DNA of 36,653 nt from contig NZ_JBEPAK010000040.1 in NCBI RefSeq assembly GCF_040298565.1, forward strand, positions 1 to 36,653, written 5' to 3'. This DNA comes from Kitasatospora sp040298565 (GTDB lineage Bacteria > Actinomycetota > Actinomycetes > Streptomycetales > Streptomycetaceae). This document shows, piece after piece, positions 1 to 8,188 of this stretch. The notes under the pieces are model-generated. The model ran no database searches, was not told the origin of the DNA, and was given only the letters and a program-made list of their open reading frames with translations. The position numbers and the translations under genes are program-made. Numbering within the stretch: position 1 is the first letter of the stretch; every line of letters begins with the position of its first letter.

Positions 1-37
1 GTCGCCGTGCGGACGACCGGGGCCCGGGCGTTGCCGG

Positions 38-997
38 TCAGAACACCGAGCAGCCCGACAGGGTGGTGAGGGTGTCGAGCGCGGTGACGGCGGCGACGGA
101 GTTGCCGGCCTGGTCGAGCCGGGGGCCCCAGGCGCAGACGGCGGCCCGGCCGGGGAGTATGGCGAGGATGCCGCCGCCGACGCCGCTCTTGCCGGGCAGA
201 CCGACCCGGAAGGCGAACTCGCCGGCGGCGTCGTACGTGCCGCAGGTGAGGAGGACGGCGTTGACGCGCTTGGTCTCGCTGCGCGACATCAGCCGGGTGC
301 CGTCGGTGCGCACGCCGTAGCGGGCCAGGAACGAGCCGGCCAGCACCAGGTCGCGGCAGCTCGCGGCGACGGCGCAGTGGGCGTAGTAGTGGTCGAGGAC
401 GGTCTCGACCGGGTTCTCCAGATTGCCGTGGCTGGCGATGAAGTGGGCCAGCGCGGCGTTGCGGTGGCCGTGCTCGGCCTCCGAGGCGGCGATCACCGGA
501 TCGGTGTCCAGCAGCTGGTTGCCGGACTCGCGGCGCAGGAACTCCCGTACCGCGCCGGAGGCGTCACCGGTCAGCGACTGCAGGCGGTCGGTGACCACCA
601 GGGCGCCCGCGTTGATGAACGGGTTGCGCGGGATGCCGTGCTCCGTCTCCAGCTGCACCAGGGAGTTGAAGGGGTTGCCGGAGGGCTCCCGGCCGACGCC
701 CCGCCAGAGGGCCTCGCCGCCGTCGCCGCTGTAGGCGAGGGCCAAGGCCAGCGAGAACAGCTTGGAGACGCTCTGGATGGAGAACGGGCGCTCCCACTCC
801 CCGGCGCCGTACAACTCGCCGTCGACGGTGGCCACGGCCATGCCGAAGGCCTCCGGGTCCGCGGTGGCGAGGGCCGGGATGTAGTCGGCGACGCGGCCGA
901 GGCCGGTGGTCGCCCGGGCGGCCGCCTCGGCGGCCTCCAGCAGCACCGGCCAGTCCAGGATCTCCCCGTCGTCCACGGCTCTCCTCCACACACCCAC
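38..997 (-). CDS. glsA: Glutaminase A
   Basis: Cytoplasmic glutaminase of the serine-dependent beta-lactamase-like family, hydrolysing L-glutamine to glutamate and ammonia. The 319-residue product is full length for the family (about 300-330). The catalytic SxxK appears as SVSK at residues 76-79, followed by the conserved NPFINAGAL segment, which contributes to the substrate pocket, and by the glycine-rich GKSGVGGGI near the C-terminus. The start is the ATG at 997-995, preceded by a purine-rich GGAGAG. It is a single-gene unit on the minus strand; the 233 bp between it and fruA holds only GC-rich repeats. No STAS or cyclic-nucleotide-binding extension is present, so this is the short form. 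Identification is secure; physiological role (nitrogen supply or acid tolerance) is not visible here. Confidence 0.95.
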   Translation of the reverse strand: MGVWRRAVDDGEILDWPVLLEAAEAAARATTGLGRVADYIPALATADPEAFGMAVATVDGELYGAGEWERPFSIQSVSKLFSLALALAYSGDGGEALWRGVGREPSGNPFNSLVQLETEHGIPRNPFINAGALVVTDRLQSLTGDASGAVREFLRRESGNQLLDTDPVIAASEAEHGHRNAALAHFIASHGNLENPVETVLDHYYAHCAVAASCRDLVLAGSFLARYGVRTDGTRLMSRSETKRVNAVLLTCGTYDAAGEFAFRVGLPGKSGVGGGILAILPGRAAVCAWGPRLDQAGNSVAAVTALDTLTTLSGCSVF

Positions 998-1159
998 ACT
1001 CGACGATCATGGTTCGGACCGGGCGCCGACATCGTGGTCACACCCGGTCCGACCAGTGATTATCCGTGCCGGGGGCGGTGCTCCTCGCTCGGGGTGCTGC
1101 TCCCCGCCGGGGCCCTGGTCCCCACCGGGGTCCTGCTGCCCGCCCGGGTCCTGCTGCCC

Positions 1160-1227
1160 GCTCCGGGCGAGGCCCTGCCCGGGGCGAGGCCCCGCTCCGG
1201 GCGAGGCCCTGCCCGGGGCGAGGCCCC
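1160..1227. repeat. 34-bp direct repeat, two copies
   Basis: Two adjacent copies of a 34-bp unit beginning GCTCCGGGCGAGGCCCTGCC start at 1160 and 1194. Just upstream (about 1085-1160) the text GGTCCTGCTGCCCGCC and variants recur at 17-18 bp intervals. The whole 998-1230 gap between glsA and fruA consists of such GC-rich repeats; no gene is seen there. Confidence 0.75.
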
Positions 1228-1230
1228 CGC

Positions 1231-3492
1231 TCAGCCCTTCAGCGGCGCCGGCCGCCGGGCCGCGGTTCCCGCCGGGGCGGTGCCCCGCGGGCCCCCGGGC
1301 TGTGCCGCGCCCCGGGCGTCGGCCTGCTCCGCGGCGGGGCTCGCGCTCAGGACCGCGCTCGGGCCCTCGCTCCGCCTCCTCCGCAGGTCCTTGAGGAGGA
1401 CGACCACGGCGGTGGTGACCAGTGTCCCCGCGGCGATCGCCAGCAGGTAGAGGAACGGGCTGCCGATCAGCGGCAGCACCCAGATCCCGCCGTGCGGGGC
1501 GCGCAGGGTGGAGCCGAAGGCCATCACCAGGCCGCCCGCCGTCATGCTGCCCGCGATGCTCGCCGGGATGACCCGCAGCGGATCGGCGGCGGCGAACGGG
1601 ATCGCGCCTTCGGTGATGAAGGACGCGCCGAGCACCCAGGCGGCCTTGCCGTTCTCGCGCTCCTCCGCGCTGAACAGCCGGCGGCGGACCACCGTGGCGA
1701 GCGCCAGGCCGAGCGGCGGCGTCATGCCCGCGGCCATCACGGCGGCCATCACCTTCAGGCTGCCCGCGTCCGGGGTGGCCCCGGCCGTGGTCAGGGCGCC
1801 GGCGGCGAAGGTGTACGCGACCTTGTTGAGCGGGCCGCCGAGGTCGAAGGCCATCATCGCGCCGAGCAGCAGGCCGAGCAGGACGGCGTTGCTGCCCGAG
1901 AGCCCGTTCAGCCAGTTCGTGAGGCCGGTCATCGCCGAGGCGATCGGGGAGCCCACCAGGACGAACATCAGGAACCCGACCGCCGCCACCGACAGCAGCG
2001 GGATCACCACCACCGGCATGATCCCGGCGATCGCCCGCGGCACCTTCCAGCGCACCATCCAGAGCACCAGGAACCCGGCGGCCAGGCCGGAGACGATGCC
2101 GCCGAGGAAGCCGGCGCCGACCGCCGCGGAGACCGCCCCGCCGACGATGCCCGCCGCCAGCGCCGCCCGGTCGGCGATCGCCCAGGCGATGTAGCCGGAG
2201 AGGATCGGCACCAGGAAGCCGAAGGAGGCCTTGCCGGTCTGGAACAGCAGGGCCGCCCAACTGTGCGACGAGGTCCAGTCGAAGTGGCCGAGCACGGACG
2301 GGGCGGAGGCGATCTGATACCCGCCGACGGCGAACCCGAGGGCGATCAGCAGACCGCCCGCCGCGACGAAGGGGATCATGTAGCTCACGCCGGTCATCAG
2401 GTAGCGGCGCAGGCGGTGCGCCCAGTGCTCGCCCGATCCACCGGTACGGGCGGGGGCGGCGGCCGCGGTGCCGGTGGGAGCGGCCCCCGCCGGGCGCGCA
2501 CCGGAGCCGGCCTCCGCGACCAGGCGGGCGGCCTCGGCGACGAGCTCGTCCGGGCGGTTGACGCCCGCCTTCACCCCCACGTCCACGGTCGGCTTGCCCG
2601 CGAACCGGGCGCGGTCGCGGACCTCCAGGTCGTGGGCGAGGATCACCGCGTCGGCGGCGGCGATCACCTCCGGAGCGAGCGCCGTGGTGCCGGCCGAGCC
2701 CTGGGTCTCCACCGCGATCACGGCGCCGGCCCGGGCGGCGGCCAGCTCCAGGGCCTTGGCGGCCATGTACGTGTGGGCGATGCCGGTGGGGCAGGAGGTC
2801 ACGGCGACCAGGCGGAGGACCCCGGCCTCCGGCTGCTCGGCGCCGGGCGGGGTGCCGGGCGGGGCTGCCGACCCGGGCGCGGCCGAGGGCTCGGGGACGG
2901 CCGAGGTCTCGGAGACGGCCGAGGTCTCGGGGACGGCTGAGCTCTCGGTGGGGACCGAGGTCTCGGGGTCGGCCGATCCGTCGGCCACGGTGGCGGACCC
3001 GGCGACCGGCGCGGCGTCCTCGCCGTTGACCAGTGCCGCCACGGCCAGCGGGCTCTCGGCCGCCCGCAGCGCACCGGTGAACGCCGGGTCCATCAGCCGG
3101 CGGGCCAGCGAGGCGAGGATCCGCAGGTGGGCGTCGTCGGCTCCGTCCGGAGCCGCGATCATGAAGACCAGGTCGGCCGGCCGGCCGTCCGGGGCGGCGA
3201 AGTCCAGGCCGCGGGCGCTGCGCCCGAAGGCCAGGCTGGGCCGGGTGACGTGCGTCGATCTGCAGTGCGGGATGCCGATGCCGTCGCCCATGCCCGTGGG
3301 GGCCTGGGCCTCGCGGGCGGCGATGTCGGCGAGGAAGCCGTCGAGGTCGGTGACCCGGCCCTCGGCGACCAGCCGCTGCGCGAGTGCGCGCAGGGCTTCG
3401 TCCTTGTCCTCGGGGGCGAGGTAGAGGTCGACGAGTGCGGGTGTGATCAGTCCGCCGGTGTCGCCCGTCGTGTCGCTCGTCAAGTCGCTCAT
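1231..3492 (-). CDS. fruA: Fructose-specific PTS permease EIIABC
   Basis: Membrane permease that imports fructose and phosphorylates it to fructose 1-phosphate. The 753-residue protein has the order EIIA (about 10-155, phospho-acceptor His76 in GIPHCRS), a Ser/Glu/Pro-rich linker (about 160-224, with repeated SAVPET/SAVSET units), EIIB (about 225-330, active Cys234 in VTSCPTGIAHTY) and EIIC (about 345-710, multiple membrane segments, with the conserved GGPLNKVAY). The open frame runs 200 codons further upstream, but the ATG at 3492 has AAGGAC about eight bases before it and starts at the EIIA fold, so I chose it. It lies 95 bp downstream of fruK on the same strand, the usual fruR-fruK-fruA operon. 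HPr for the phosphorelay is encoded nearby at 5664. Identification is secure; the linker repeats look expansion-prone. Confidence 0.95.
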   Translation of the reverse strand: MSDLTSDTTGDTGGLITPALVDLYLAPEDKDEALRALAQRLVAEGRVTDLDGFLADIAAREAQAPTGMGDGIGIPHCRSTHVTRPSLAFGRSARGLDFAAPDGRPADLVFMIAAPDGADDAHLRILASLARRLMDPAFTGALRAAESPLAVAALVNGEDAAPVAGSATVADGSADPETSVPTESSAVPETSAVSETSAVPEPSAAPGSAAPPGTPPGAEQPEAGVLRLVAVTSCPTGIAHTYMAAKALELAAARAGAVIAVETQGSAGTTALAPEVIAAADAVILAHDLEVRDRARFAGKPTVDVGVKAGVNRPDELVAEAARLVAEAGSGARPAGAAPTGTAAAAPARTGGSGEHWAHRLRRYLMTGVSYMIPFVAAGGLLIALGFAVGGYQIASAPSVLGHFDWTSSHSWAALLFQTGKASFGFLVPILSGYIAWAIADRAALAAGIVGGAVSAAVGAGFLGGIVSGLAAGFLVLWMVRWKVPRAIAGIMPVVVIPLLSVAAVGFLMFVLVGSPIASAMTGLTNWLNGLSGSNAVLLGLLLGAMMAFDLGGPLNKVAYTFAAGALTTAGATPDAGSLKVMAAVMAAGMTPPLGLALATVVRRRLFSAEERENGKAAWVLGASFITEGAIPFAAADPLRVIPASIAGSMTAGGLVMAFGSTLRAPHGGIWVLPLIGSPFLYLLAIAAGTLVTTAVVVLLKDLRRRRSEGPSAVLSASPAAEQADARGAAQPGGPRGTAPAGTAARRPAPLKG

Positions 3493-3587
3493 CGTGGGTC
3501 CTTCAACTGGTGCCGGAGAGTTGTCCGTTGCCCCCGGGGTGGTGTCCGGCCGGTCCGTCCCACACGGCCCGGTCGGAAGTCGTCGCG

Positions 3588-4547
3588 TCAGCCGCCGAGC
3601 GTCCGCTCCAGCGGGAGGTCCGCCGTCACGGTGACCGCGGTCGGGTCCAGGTCGGCAGGGGTCGGCATCACGCTGCCCGGCAGCCGGACGGCGGCGGCGC
3701 CGTGCGCCAGGGCCGCCGCGAGCGCCTGCGTCCCGCTGCCGCCCGCACCGAGGAAGCCGGCCAGCGAGGCGTCCCCGGCTCCCACGTCGCTGCGCACGGC
3801 GGTGACCGGCGCCGTCCCGTACCAACTGCCCTCCTCGGCGATCAGCAGCATGCCGTCGGCGCCGAGGCTGGCCAGCACCTGCTGGGCGCCGAGCTTGCGC
3901 AGCTCGCCCGCCGCGTCGACGGCGTCGCCGACGGTGGCGATCGGCCGGCCGACGGCCTCGGCGAGTTCCTCGCGGTTGGGCTTGACCACGTCCGGGCGGG
4001 CGGAGAGCGCCGCGAGCAGCGCCGGCCCGGAGGTGTCCAGGGCGATCCGGGCGCCGTCCGCGTGCACCCGGCCGACCAGCTCGGCGTACCACTCGGGGGC
4101 CAGCCCGCGCGGCAGGCTGCCGCAGCAGGCCAGCCAGCCGACGCCGTCCCCGGCGCCCTTCGCCCCCCGCTGCGTCTCGGCGACCCGCGCCAGCAGGGCG
4201 GCCGACTCGGCGGGGCTGAGCTCGGGGCCGGCCGCGTTGACCTTGGTCAGGCTGCCGCCGGCCTCGGCGATCGAGACGTTGATCCGGGTGTCGCCGGCGA
4301 TCGGGAGGGCGGCCACCCCGATGCCCTGGCGGCGGAGCAGTTCGGCGAGCAACCGGCCGGCCGGGCCGCCGAGCGGCAGGACGGCGGTGGTGCGGTGACC
4401 GGCGGCGGTGAGCGCCCGGGAGACGTTGACGCCCTTGCCGCCCGGGTCCAGCCGGTCGTGCGCGGCCCGGTTGACCTCGCCGACCGCGAGGGCGGGCAGC
4501 TCGTACGTGCGGTCCAGGCTGGGGTTCGGGGTGATGGTGACGATCAT
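3588..4547 (-). CDS. fruK: 1-phosphofructokinase
   Basis: Cytoplasmic PfkB-family kinase that converts fructose 1-phosphate to fructose 1,6-bisphosphate with ATP. The 319-residue product begins with the typical TITPNPSLDRTYEL, carries the first PfkB signature GGKGVNVSRAL (36-46) and the second signature around DVGAGDASLAGF, with the catalytic base at about Asp259. The family usually reads GDS at this point; here it is GDA. The ATG overlaps the fruR stop by four bases (ATGA), indicating translational coupling, and fruA follows. It acts directly on the product of FruA. Confidence is high. Confidence 0.95.
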   Translation of the reverse strand: MIVTITPNPSLDRTYELPALAVGEVNRAAHDRLDPGGKGVNVSRALTAAGHRTTAVLPLGGPAGRLLAELLRRQGIGVAALPIAGDTRINVSIAEAGGSLTKVNAAGPELSPAESAALLARVAETQRGAKGAGDGVGWLACCGSLPRGLAPEWYAELVGRVHADGARIALDTSGPALLAALSARPDVVKPNREELAEAVGRPIATVGDAVDAAGELRKLGAQQVLASLGADGMLLIAEEGSWYGTAPVTAVRSDVGAGDASLAGFLGAGGSGTQALAAALAHGAAAVRLPGSVMPTPADLDPTAVTVTADLPLERTLGG

Positions 4548-5314
4548 GCGCGGATGACTTCCGGTCCTTCGGGTCCGAGGTTCTCGATCTGGGCGGCCTG
4601 CTCGTCGGTCAGTCCGGTGTCCGTGACCAGCACGTCCACCTGGCTGAGCGAGCCGAACCGGGCGAAGTGGCGGGCGCCGTACTTGGCGGAGTCGGCGAGC
4701 AGGACCACCCGGCGGGCGCCGGTCAGCATCGCCCGCTTGACGGCCGCCTCGGCGAGGTCGGGGGTGGTCAGTCCGTCCTCGGCGGAGAACCCGTTGGTGG
4801 CGACGACGGCGACGTCCGGGTGGATGTCGGCGAGGTCGCGCAGCGCCCAGGAGTCCACGGCGGCGTGGGTGCGGTGGCGCAGCCGTCCGCCGATCAGGTG
4901 GAGGGTGAGCGAGGGGTGGTCGACCAGCCGGGCGGCGACGGGCAGGGCGTTGGTGACGACGGTCAGGGCGGACTCGACGGGCAGCTGCGCGGCGAGCCGG
5001 GAGACGGTCGTCCCCGCGTCCAGCAGCACGGTGCCCTCGGTGGGCAGCAGGGCGAGCGCGGCCTTGGCGATCCGCTCCTTCTCGGCGGCGGCGGTGGAGT
5101 CCCGCTCGGCCAGGCCGGGTTCCAGGTGCAGGGCACCGGCCGGGAGCGCACCCCCGTGCACCCGGTGCAGCAGGCCGGCCTGGACGAGGGTGGTCAGGTC
5201 GCGCCGGATGGTCTCCTGCGTGACGCCGAAGTCCTCGGCCAGCGTCGGCACGTCGACCCGGCCGCGCTTCTGGGCGAGGCGGAGGATCTCCTGCTGCCGC
5301 TCGGGTGCGTACAT
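4544..5314 (-). CDS. fruR: DeoR-family fructose operon regulator
   Basis: DeoR/GlpR-type transcription factor of 256 residues, first gene of the fruRKA operon. The N-terminal winged HTH (about 3-58) contains RQQEILRLAQKRGRVDVPTL and the family hallmark TQETIRRDLTTLVQAGLL-RVHGGA. The C-terminal sugar-phosphate sensor domain shows the conserved LLDAGTTVSRLA. Known relatives repress fru genes and are relieved by fructose 1-phosphate; that ligand is inferred here from context. The gene overlaps fruK by four bases. The 349-bp gap to the divergent ptsH contains direct repeats of GTCYGTTT (5325-5343) immediately upstream of the start, candidate autoregulatory sites. The RBS before the ATG at 5314 is weak. 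Confidence 0.92.
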   Translation of the reverse strand: MYAPERQQEILRLAQKRGRVDVPTLAEDFGVTQETIRRDLTTLVQAGLLHRVHGGALPAGALHLEPGLAERDSTAAAEKERIAKAALALLPTEGTVLLDAGTTVSRLAAQLPVESALTVVTNALPVAARLVDHPSLTLHLIGGRLRHRTHAAVDSWALRDLADIHPDVAVVATNGFSAEDGLTTPDLAEAAVKRAMLTGARRVVLLADSAKYGARHFARFGSLSQVDVLVTDTGLTDEQAAQIENLGPEGPEVIRA

Positions 5315-5324
5315 GTGGGATCAG

Positions 5325-5343
5325 GTCCGTTTCATGTCTGTTT
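5325..5343 (-). promoter_or_regulatory. Candidate FruR operator, 11-bp direct repeat
   Basis: On the minus strand AAACAGAC and AAACGGAC lie in tandem, 11 bp apart (plus strand GTCCGTTT 5325-5332 and GTCTGTTT 5336-5343), just upstream of the fruR start. Direct repeats are common for DeoR-family operators. This assignment is inferred. Confidence 0.4.
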
Positions 5344-5410
5344 ACGCCTGGTTAAGCGAGAGAGTACGCCGTCCGGGCGGAAAAGCAAGCCATCGGTCGA
5401 CTGGAGCGGC

Positions 5411-5431
5411 GTTTTTGTTTCTGTGGTTTCC
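5411..5431. promoter_or_regulatory. AAAC/GTTT element cluster upstream of ptsH promoter
   Basis: An AT-richer patch reading GTTTTTGTTTCTGTGGTTTC contains three or four GTTT units like those next to fruR. It lies 15 bp upstream of the -35 box proposed for ptsH, so the same regulator could control both directions. Function is inferred. Confidence 0.35.
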
Positions 5432-5445
5432 GGTGCCCGGATGTG

Positions 5446-5475
5446 TTGACATGGGCGGAGAACCGGGCGTAGAAC
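5446..5475 (+). promoter_or_regulatory. Predicted ptsH promoter (HrdB-like)
   Basis: TTGACA (5446-5451), an 18-base spacer, and TAGAAC (5470-5475) match the vegetative sigma consensus of streptomycetes. Transcription would begin near 5482, leaving a leader of about 180 bases before the HPr start. Confidence 0.6.
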
Positions 5476-5663
5476 CAATCCCGACACCACGCCCCCACCG
5501 GCGTGGGACACGGACACCACCCGACAGGCCGAATCCCCGGGCCGCGCACCTGCCCCCGAGCGCAGCGCCCGACCCTGTCCGTAGCCGTCCGTCACGGACC
5601 GGCCGCCGGGTTCCCACCCCGGCGCCGCCGCCCCTCACCCACCCTCGCGATTGGACAACGCCC

Positions 5664-5936
5664 ATGCACTCGATCCAGGTGGCCGTCGGCTCCCGCAGTG
5701 GCCTGCACGCCCGTCCGGCCTCGCAGTTCGTCCAGGCTGCCGCCCGGCAGACCGTCAAGGTCACCGTCGGGCGTCCCGGGCAGCCCGCCGTGGACGCCCG
5801 CAGCCTGCTCTCCGTCCTCGCGCTGGCGGCGAGCCAGGGCGAGGTGCTGGAGCTGGCGGCGGAGGGCGAGAAGGCCCCGGCGGCGCTCACGGCACTCGCC
5901 GAGGTGCTGGCCGCCGACCACGACGCGGCGGCCTGA
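5664..5936 (+). CDS. ptsH: Phosphocarrier protein HPr
   Basis: Small cytoplasmic phosphocarrier of the PTS; it takes phosphate from enzyme I and passes it to EIIA domains such as that of FruA. The 90-residue product has the active-site signature SGLHARPASQF with His15. In place of the KSI(M) segment used by HPr kinase in Firmicutes it has DARSLLSVLALA, as expected for an actinobacterial HPr. The ATG at 5664 is chosen because it begins the HPr fold; the Shine-Dalgarno is weak (TTGGAC). The frame stays open for a long way upstream, but that stretch has no HPr homology. It is divergent from fruRKA. Enzyme I is not in the window. Confidence 0.95.
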   Translation: MHSIQVAVGSRSGLHARPASQFVQAAARQTVKVTVGRPGQPAVDARSLLSVLALAASQGEVLELAAEGEKAPAALTALAEVLAADHDAAA

Positions 5937-5960
5937 CACCGCCGGGCCTACGGCGCGGCG

Positions 5961-6180
5961 AGGCGGGCGCTGGGCCTCATGGCGCGGTGGGCCGGTCGTC
6001 GCGGTTCACGGCGCGGCGGGGCGGGCGCTGGTCCTCATGGCGCGGTGGGCCGGTCGTCGCGGTTCACGGCGCGGTTCGGTGGTCGTCGGGCCGGTCGTCG
6101 CGGCTCACGGCGCGGTTCGGTGGGCGTCGGGGCGTCGTCGCGGCTCACGTCGCGGTTCGGTGGTCGTCCGGACTCACGGC
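5961..6180. repeat. Imperfect GC-rich tandem repeat downstream of ptsH
   Basis: Two near-identical copies of a 58-bp unit (GGGCGCTGGKCCTCATGGCG..., starting 5965 and 6023) run into units of about 40 bp containing GTCGTCGCGGYTCACGGCGC and GCGGTTCGGTGG (TCACG at 6064, 6105, 6145, 6173). The array lies between the ends of ptsH and the DUF3152 gene, which converge, and touches the last codons of the latter. Long open frames across it are repeat artefacts. Confidence 0.75.
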
Positions 6181-6866
6181 GCGTTGGTCGGGGCCTGGAG
6201 TGGCGGCCCGGTGAGCAGCGTTCCGGCCTCCGAGTAGGGCCAGCCGTTGGGGACGCACCCGTGCAGCCCCTTGATCTGCTGCATCATCACCGGCGCCGGG
6301 GCTCCTGGGCCCGGGCAGTCCACGTGGCCGTTCCCGAGGATGTGGCCGACCTCGTGGTTGACGGCGAGCGCGTGGTACAGCTCGGGCTGCCCCCGGTAGA
6401 ACTCGGACAGCTCGGTCCAGCGCTTGAGGTTGATCACGACCTGGTGGGTGACCCCGCAGTTGACGGTGCCTCCGGTGTCCAGGCCGTACTGGCCGCAGAT
6501 CCGGTCGGTGGAGCGCGGGGTGGCCAGGTAGACCGTGAAGTCCACCGGGTCCGCGGCCACCCGCTGGAACGAGGCGGTGTTCCCGGCGGCCCAGCCGCGC
6601 CGGGTGTCGCCGAGGACCGCGTCCACCTCGGCGGCGAACTGCGCGGGAGTCTCGTCGATCCCGTCCTCCACCCGCACCTTGTACCGGTAGAGGTGCTCCC
6701 CGGTGCCGAAGCGGGCGGAGCCGCCCGACGCGGTGGTGAAGGCCAGCGGCGCGGGGCCGGTGTGCCAGGGCTGCCACCAGAGCACACCGCCCGTCACCGC
6801 CGCGACCAGCGCCAGGGCGAGCGCGCCGTGCCAGGGCTTCCAACGCCTGCGGGATGTGGGGGCCAT
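6174..6866 (-). CDS. DUF3152 membrane-anchored/secreted metalloprotease-like protein
   Basis: Protein of 230 residues with a short basic N-terminus (TSRRRWKPW), one hydrophobic segment (about 14-31) acting as a signal anchor or uncleaved signal, and an extracellular DUF3152 domain. The domain contains the extended zinc motif HEVGHILGNGH (171-181), that is HExxHxxGxxH, and a downstream PVMMQQ that could be the Met-turn, both features of metzincin-type peptidases. Cysteines at about 124, 137 and 184 may form disulfides. DUF3152 proteins are widespread in actinomycetes and mostly uncharacterised; protease activity is inferred from the motif. It is a single-gene unit and converges on ptsH across the tandem repeat. 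Confidence 0.88.
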   Translation of the reverse strand: MAPTSRRRWKPWHGALALALVAAVTGGVLWWQPWHTGPAPLAFTTASGGSARFGTGEHLYRYKVRVEDGIDETPAQFAAEVDAVLGDTRRGWAAGNTASFQRVAADPVDFTVYLATPRSTDRICGQYGLDTGGTVNCGVTHQVVINLKRWTELSEFYRGQPELYHALAVNHEVGHILGNGHVDCPGPGAPAPVMMQQIKGLHGCVPNGWPYSEAGTLLTGPPLQAPTNAP

Positions 6867-7008
6867 GGGTGGGTACTCCTGAGCCGGACGGAAAAGCGGT
6901 GCATCAGGAGGGACGTCCGAACCGGCGGCGTCGGTTCAGTCCGGATCGGTCACACGTTCGGTGGCGCGTGCGCACGGCGGCCCGGGCGGGGCTTCGGCGC
7001 GGGTCAAA

Positions 7009-7044
7009 AGCTCGGGTCAGGAGCTCGGGTCGGGAGCTCGGGTC
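7009..7044. repeat. 13-bp tandem repeat (AGCTCGGGTC x3)
   Basis: AGCTCGGGTC occurs at 7009, 7022 and 7035, spaced exactly 13 bp. It sits in the 454-bp gap (6867-7320) between the divergent DUF3152 gene and the copper-chaperone gene. Apart from this repeat and the presumed promoters I see no gene in the gap. Confidence 0.7.
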
Positions 7045-7320
7045 AGCGGCCCGGGCGGGGGTCCGGGCGATGGGCCCGGCGGCTGCGTCGGGCGCGCGGG
7101 CCGGGCGGTTCCCGGAACCACCCGAAGGTGCCACCCGTGCGGCGTGTCCCTGGGGATCGGCGGCGGATTCCGCTGTTGTGGTGCGGGCCGACCGGTTCGG
7201 CCGGTCCGACCGCCCTCTGCACGCCGTCGCCCACCGGGCGGCCGCGTGCGGAGGGCTCGGACCCCGGGCGCACGGCGCCCACCCACCACACGCACCAGAC
7301 GCACAGCGGAGGCACCCCCC

Positions 7321-7536
7321 ATGTCCATCACCACCGTCCTCACCGTCTCCGGCATGAGCTGCGGCCACTGCGAGAAGACGGTGAGCGCCGGCCTGGCCGC
7401 CATCGACGGTGTCACCGACGTCGTCGCGGACGCCGGGAGCGGCCGGGTCACCGTCGCCTCCGCCCTGCCGCTGGACGAATCGGCGGTGCGCAGCGTGGTG
7501 GACGGGGCCGGCTTCACGCTCGTCGGACAGATCTGA
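7321..7536 (+). CDS. Heavy-metal-associated domain protein, CopZ-like copper chaperone
   Basis: A 71-residue, single-domain HMA protein with the metal-binding GMSCGHCEKTV loop (Cys14 and Cys17) and a ferredoxin-like beta-alpha-beta-beta-alpha-beta pattern. Such proteins bind Cu(I) and deliver it to P-type ATPases or sensors in the cytoplasm. The ATG at 7321 is preceded by GGAGG at good spacing. No CopA ATPase or CsoR repressor lies nearby, so its partner must be elsewhere. Family assignment is firm; copper rather than another soft metal is the usual case but not proven here. Confidence 0.9.
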   Translation: MSITTVLTVSGMSCGHCEKTVSAGLAAIDGVTDVVADAGSGRVTVASALPLDESAVRSVVDGAGFTLVGQI

Positions 7537-7586
7537 CCCCGTGCGGTGGGGCCGCCGCCGCGCACCGGTGACGGCCCCGCCGCTGG

Positions 7587-8144
7587 TCAGCCCATGCTCT
7601 TCGCGCCGTCCAGGGACTCCCGGATGATGTCGGCGTGGCCCGCGTGCTGGGCGGTCTCGGCGATGATGTGCATCAGCACCCGGCGGGCCGACCACGAGGC
7701 CCCGGCCTCGAACCAGGGAGCCGAGGGCAGCGGGTGGGCGGCGCCCAGGTCGGGCAGGGTGGCCACCAACTCGTCGGTGCGGCGCGCCACCTCGTCGTAG
7801 TCGGCGAGCACTCCGGCCAGCGTCTCCCCGGGCAGCATCCGGAACTCGTCGGCGCGGCGGGCGAAGTCGGCCTCCGTCATGGCGGTGAAGTCGGGCATCG
7901 CGGACGGGCCCTCGACGATGAAGGCCGCCCAGGTGCGCTCGACGGACGTCACGTGCTTGACCAGGCCGCCCAGGCACAGCTCGCTCGCGGTGGTGCGCCG
8001 ACCGGCCTGCTCGTCGGTGAGGTCACGGGTGGTGAAGCGCAGGAAGTGCCGCTGCTGCCCCAGTGCCACCAGGAAGTCGGCGCGCTCACCGGTCACGGCG
8101 GGCGCGGTGGCGGCGGTGGGGGTGGCGGGGGTGGTCGTGGTCAT
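7587..8144 (-). CDS. DinB-family (DUF664) protein
   Basis: Protein of 185 residues in the DinB/YfiT four-helix-bundle superfamily, which includes metal-dependent thiol (mycothiol/bacillithiol) transferases. Candidate metal ligands are the His in GLVKHVTSVERTW and the pair in HIIAETAQHAGHADI near the C-terminus, the usual H...HxxxH arrangement. The N-terminus has a Thr/Pro/Ala-rich extension of about 17 residues. It is divergent from a WYL-domain regulator at 8244, with a strong inverted repeat between them, so it is probably that regulator's target. Substrate is unknown. Confidence 0.88.
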   Translation of the reverse strand: MTTTTPATPTAATAPAVTGERADFLVALGQQRHFLRFTTRDLTDEQAGRRTTASELCLGGLVKHVTSVERTWAAFIVEGPSAMPDFTAMTEADFARRADEFRMLPGETLAGVLADYDEVARRTDELVATLPDLGAAHPLPSAPWFEAGASWSARRVLMHIIAETAQHAGHADIIRESLDGAKSMG

Positions 8145-8164
8145 GGCTCTGGCCTTCCGTTTCG

Positions 8165-8188
8165 GTTCCTGCTCCCTCGGACAGGAAC
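8165..8188. promoter_or_regulatory. Inverted repeat GTTCCTG-N10-CAGGAAC, candidate WYL-regulator operator
   Basis: Perfect 7-bp arms (8165-8171 and 8182-8188) separated by 10 bp lie in the 99-bp gap between the divergent DinB and WYL genes. A third half-site-like CTTCCTGTCCTG follows at 8212-8223, close to the regulator's start. Position and symmetry suggest one operator controlling both promoters; binding is inferred. Confidence 0.55.

Noticed and set aside
1066..2940. Long plus-strand frame opposite fruA
   Set aside because: Antisense to confirmed FruA domains; low-complexity Gly/Arg/Glu content.
5979..7571. Open frame of 530 codons across the tandem repeat and DUF3152 gene
   Set aside because: Starts in repeat DNA and runs antisense to DUF3152; no domain.
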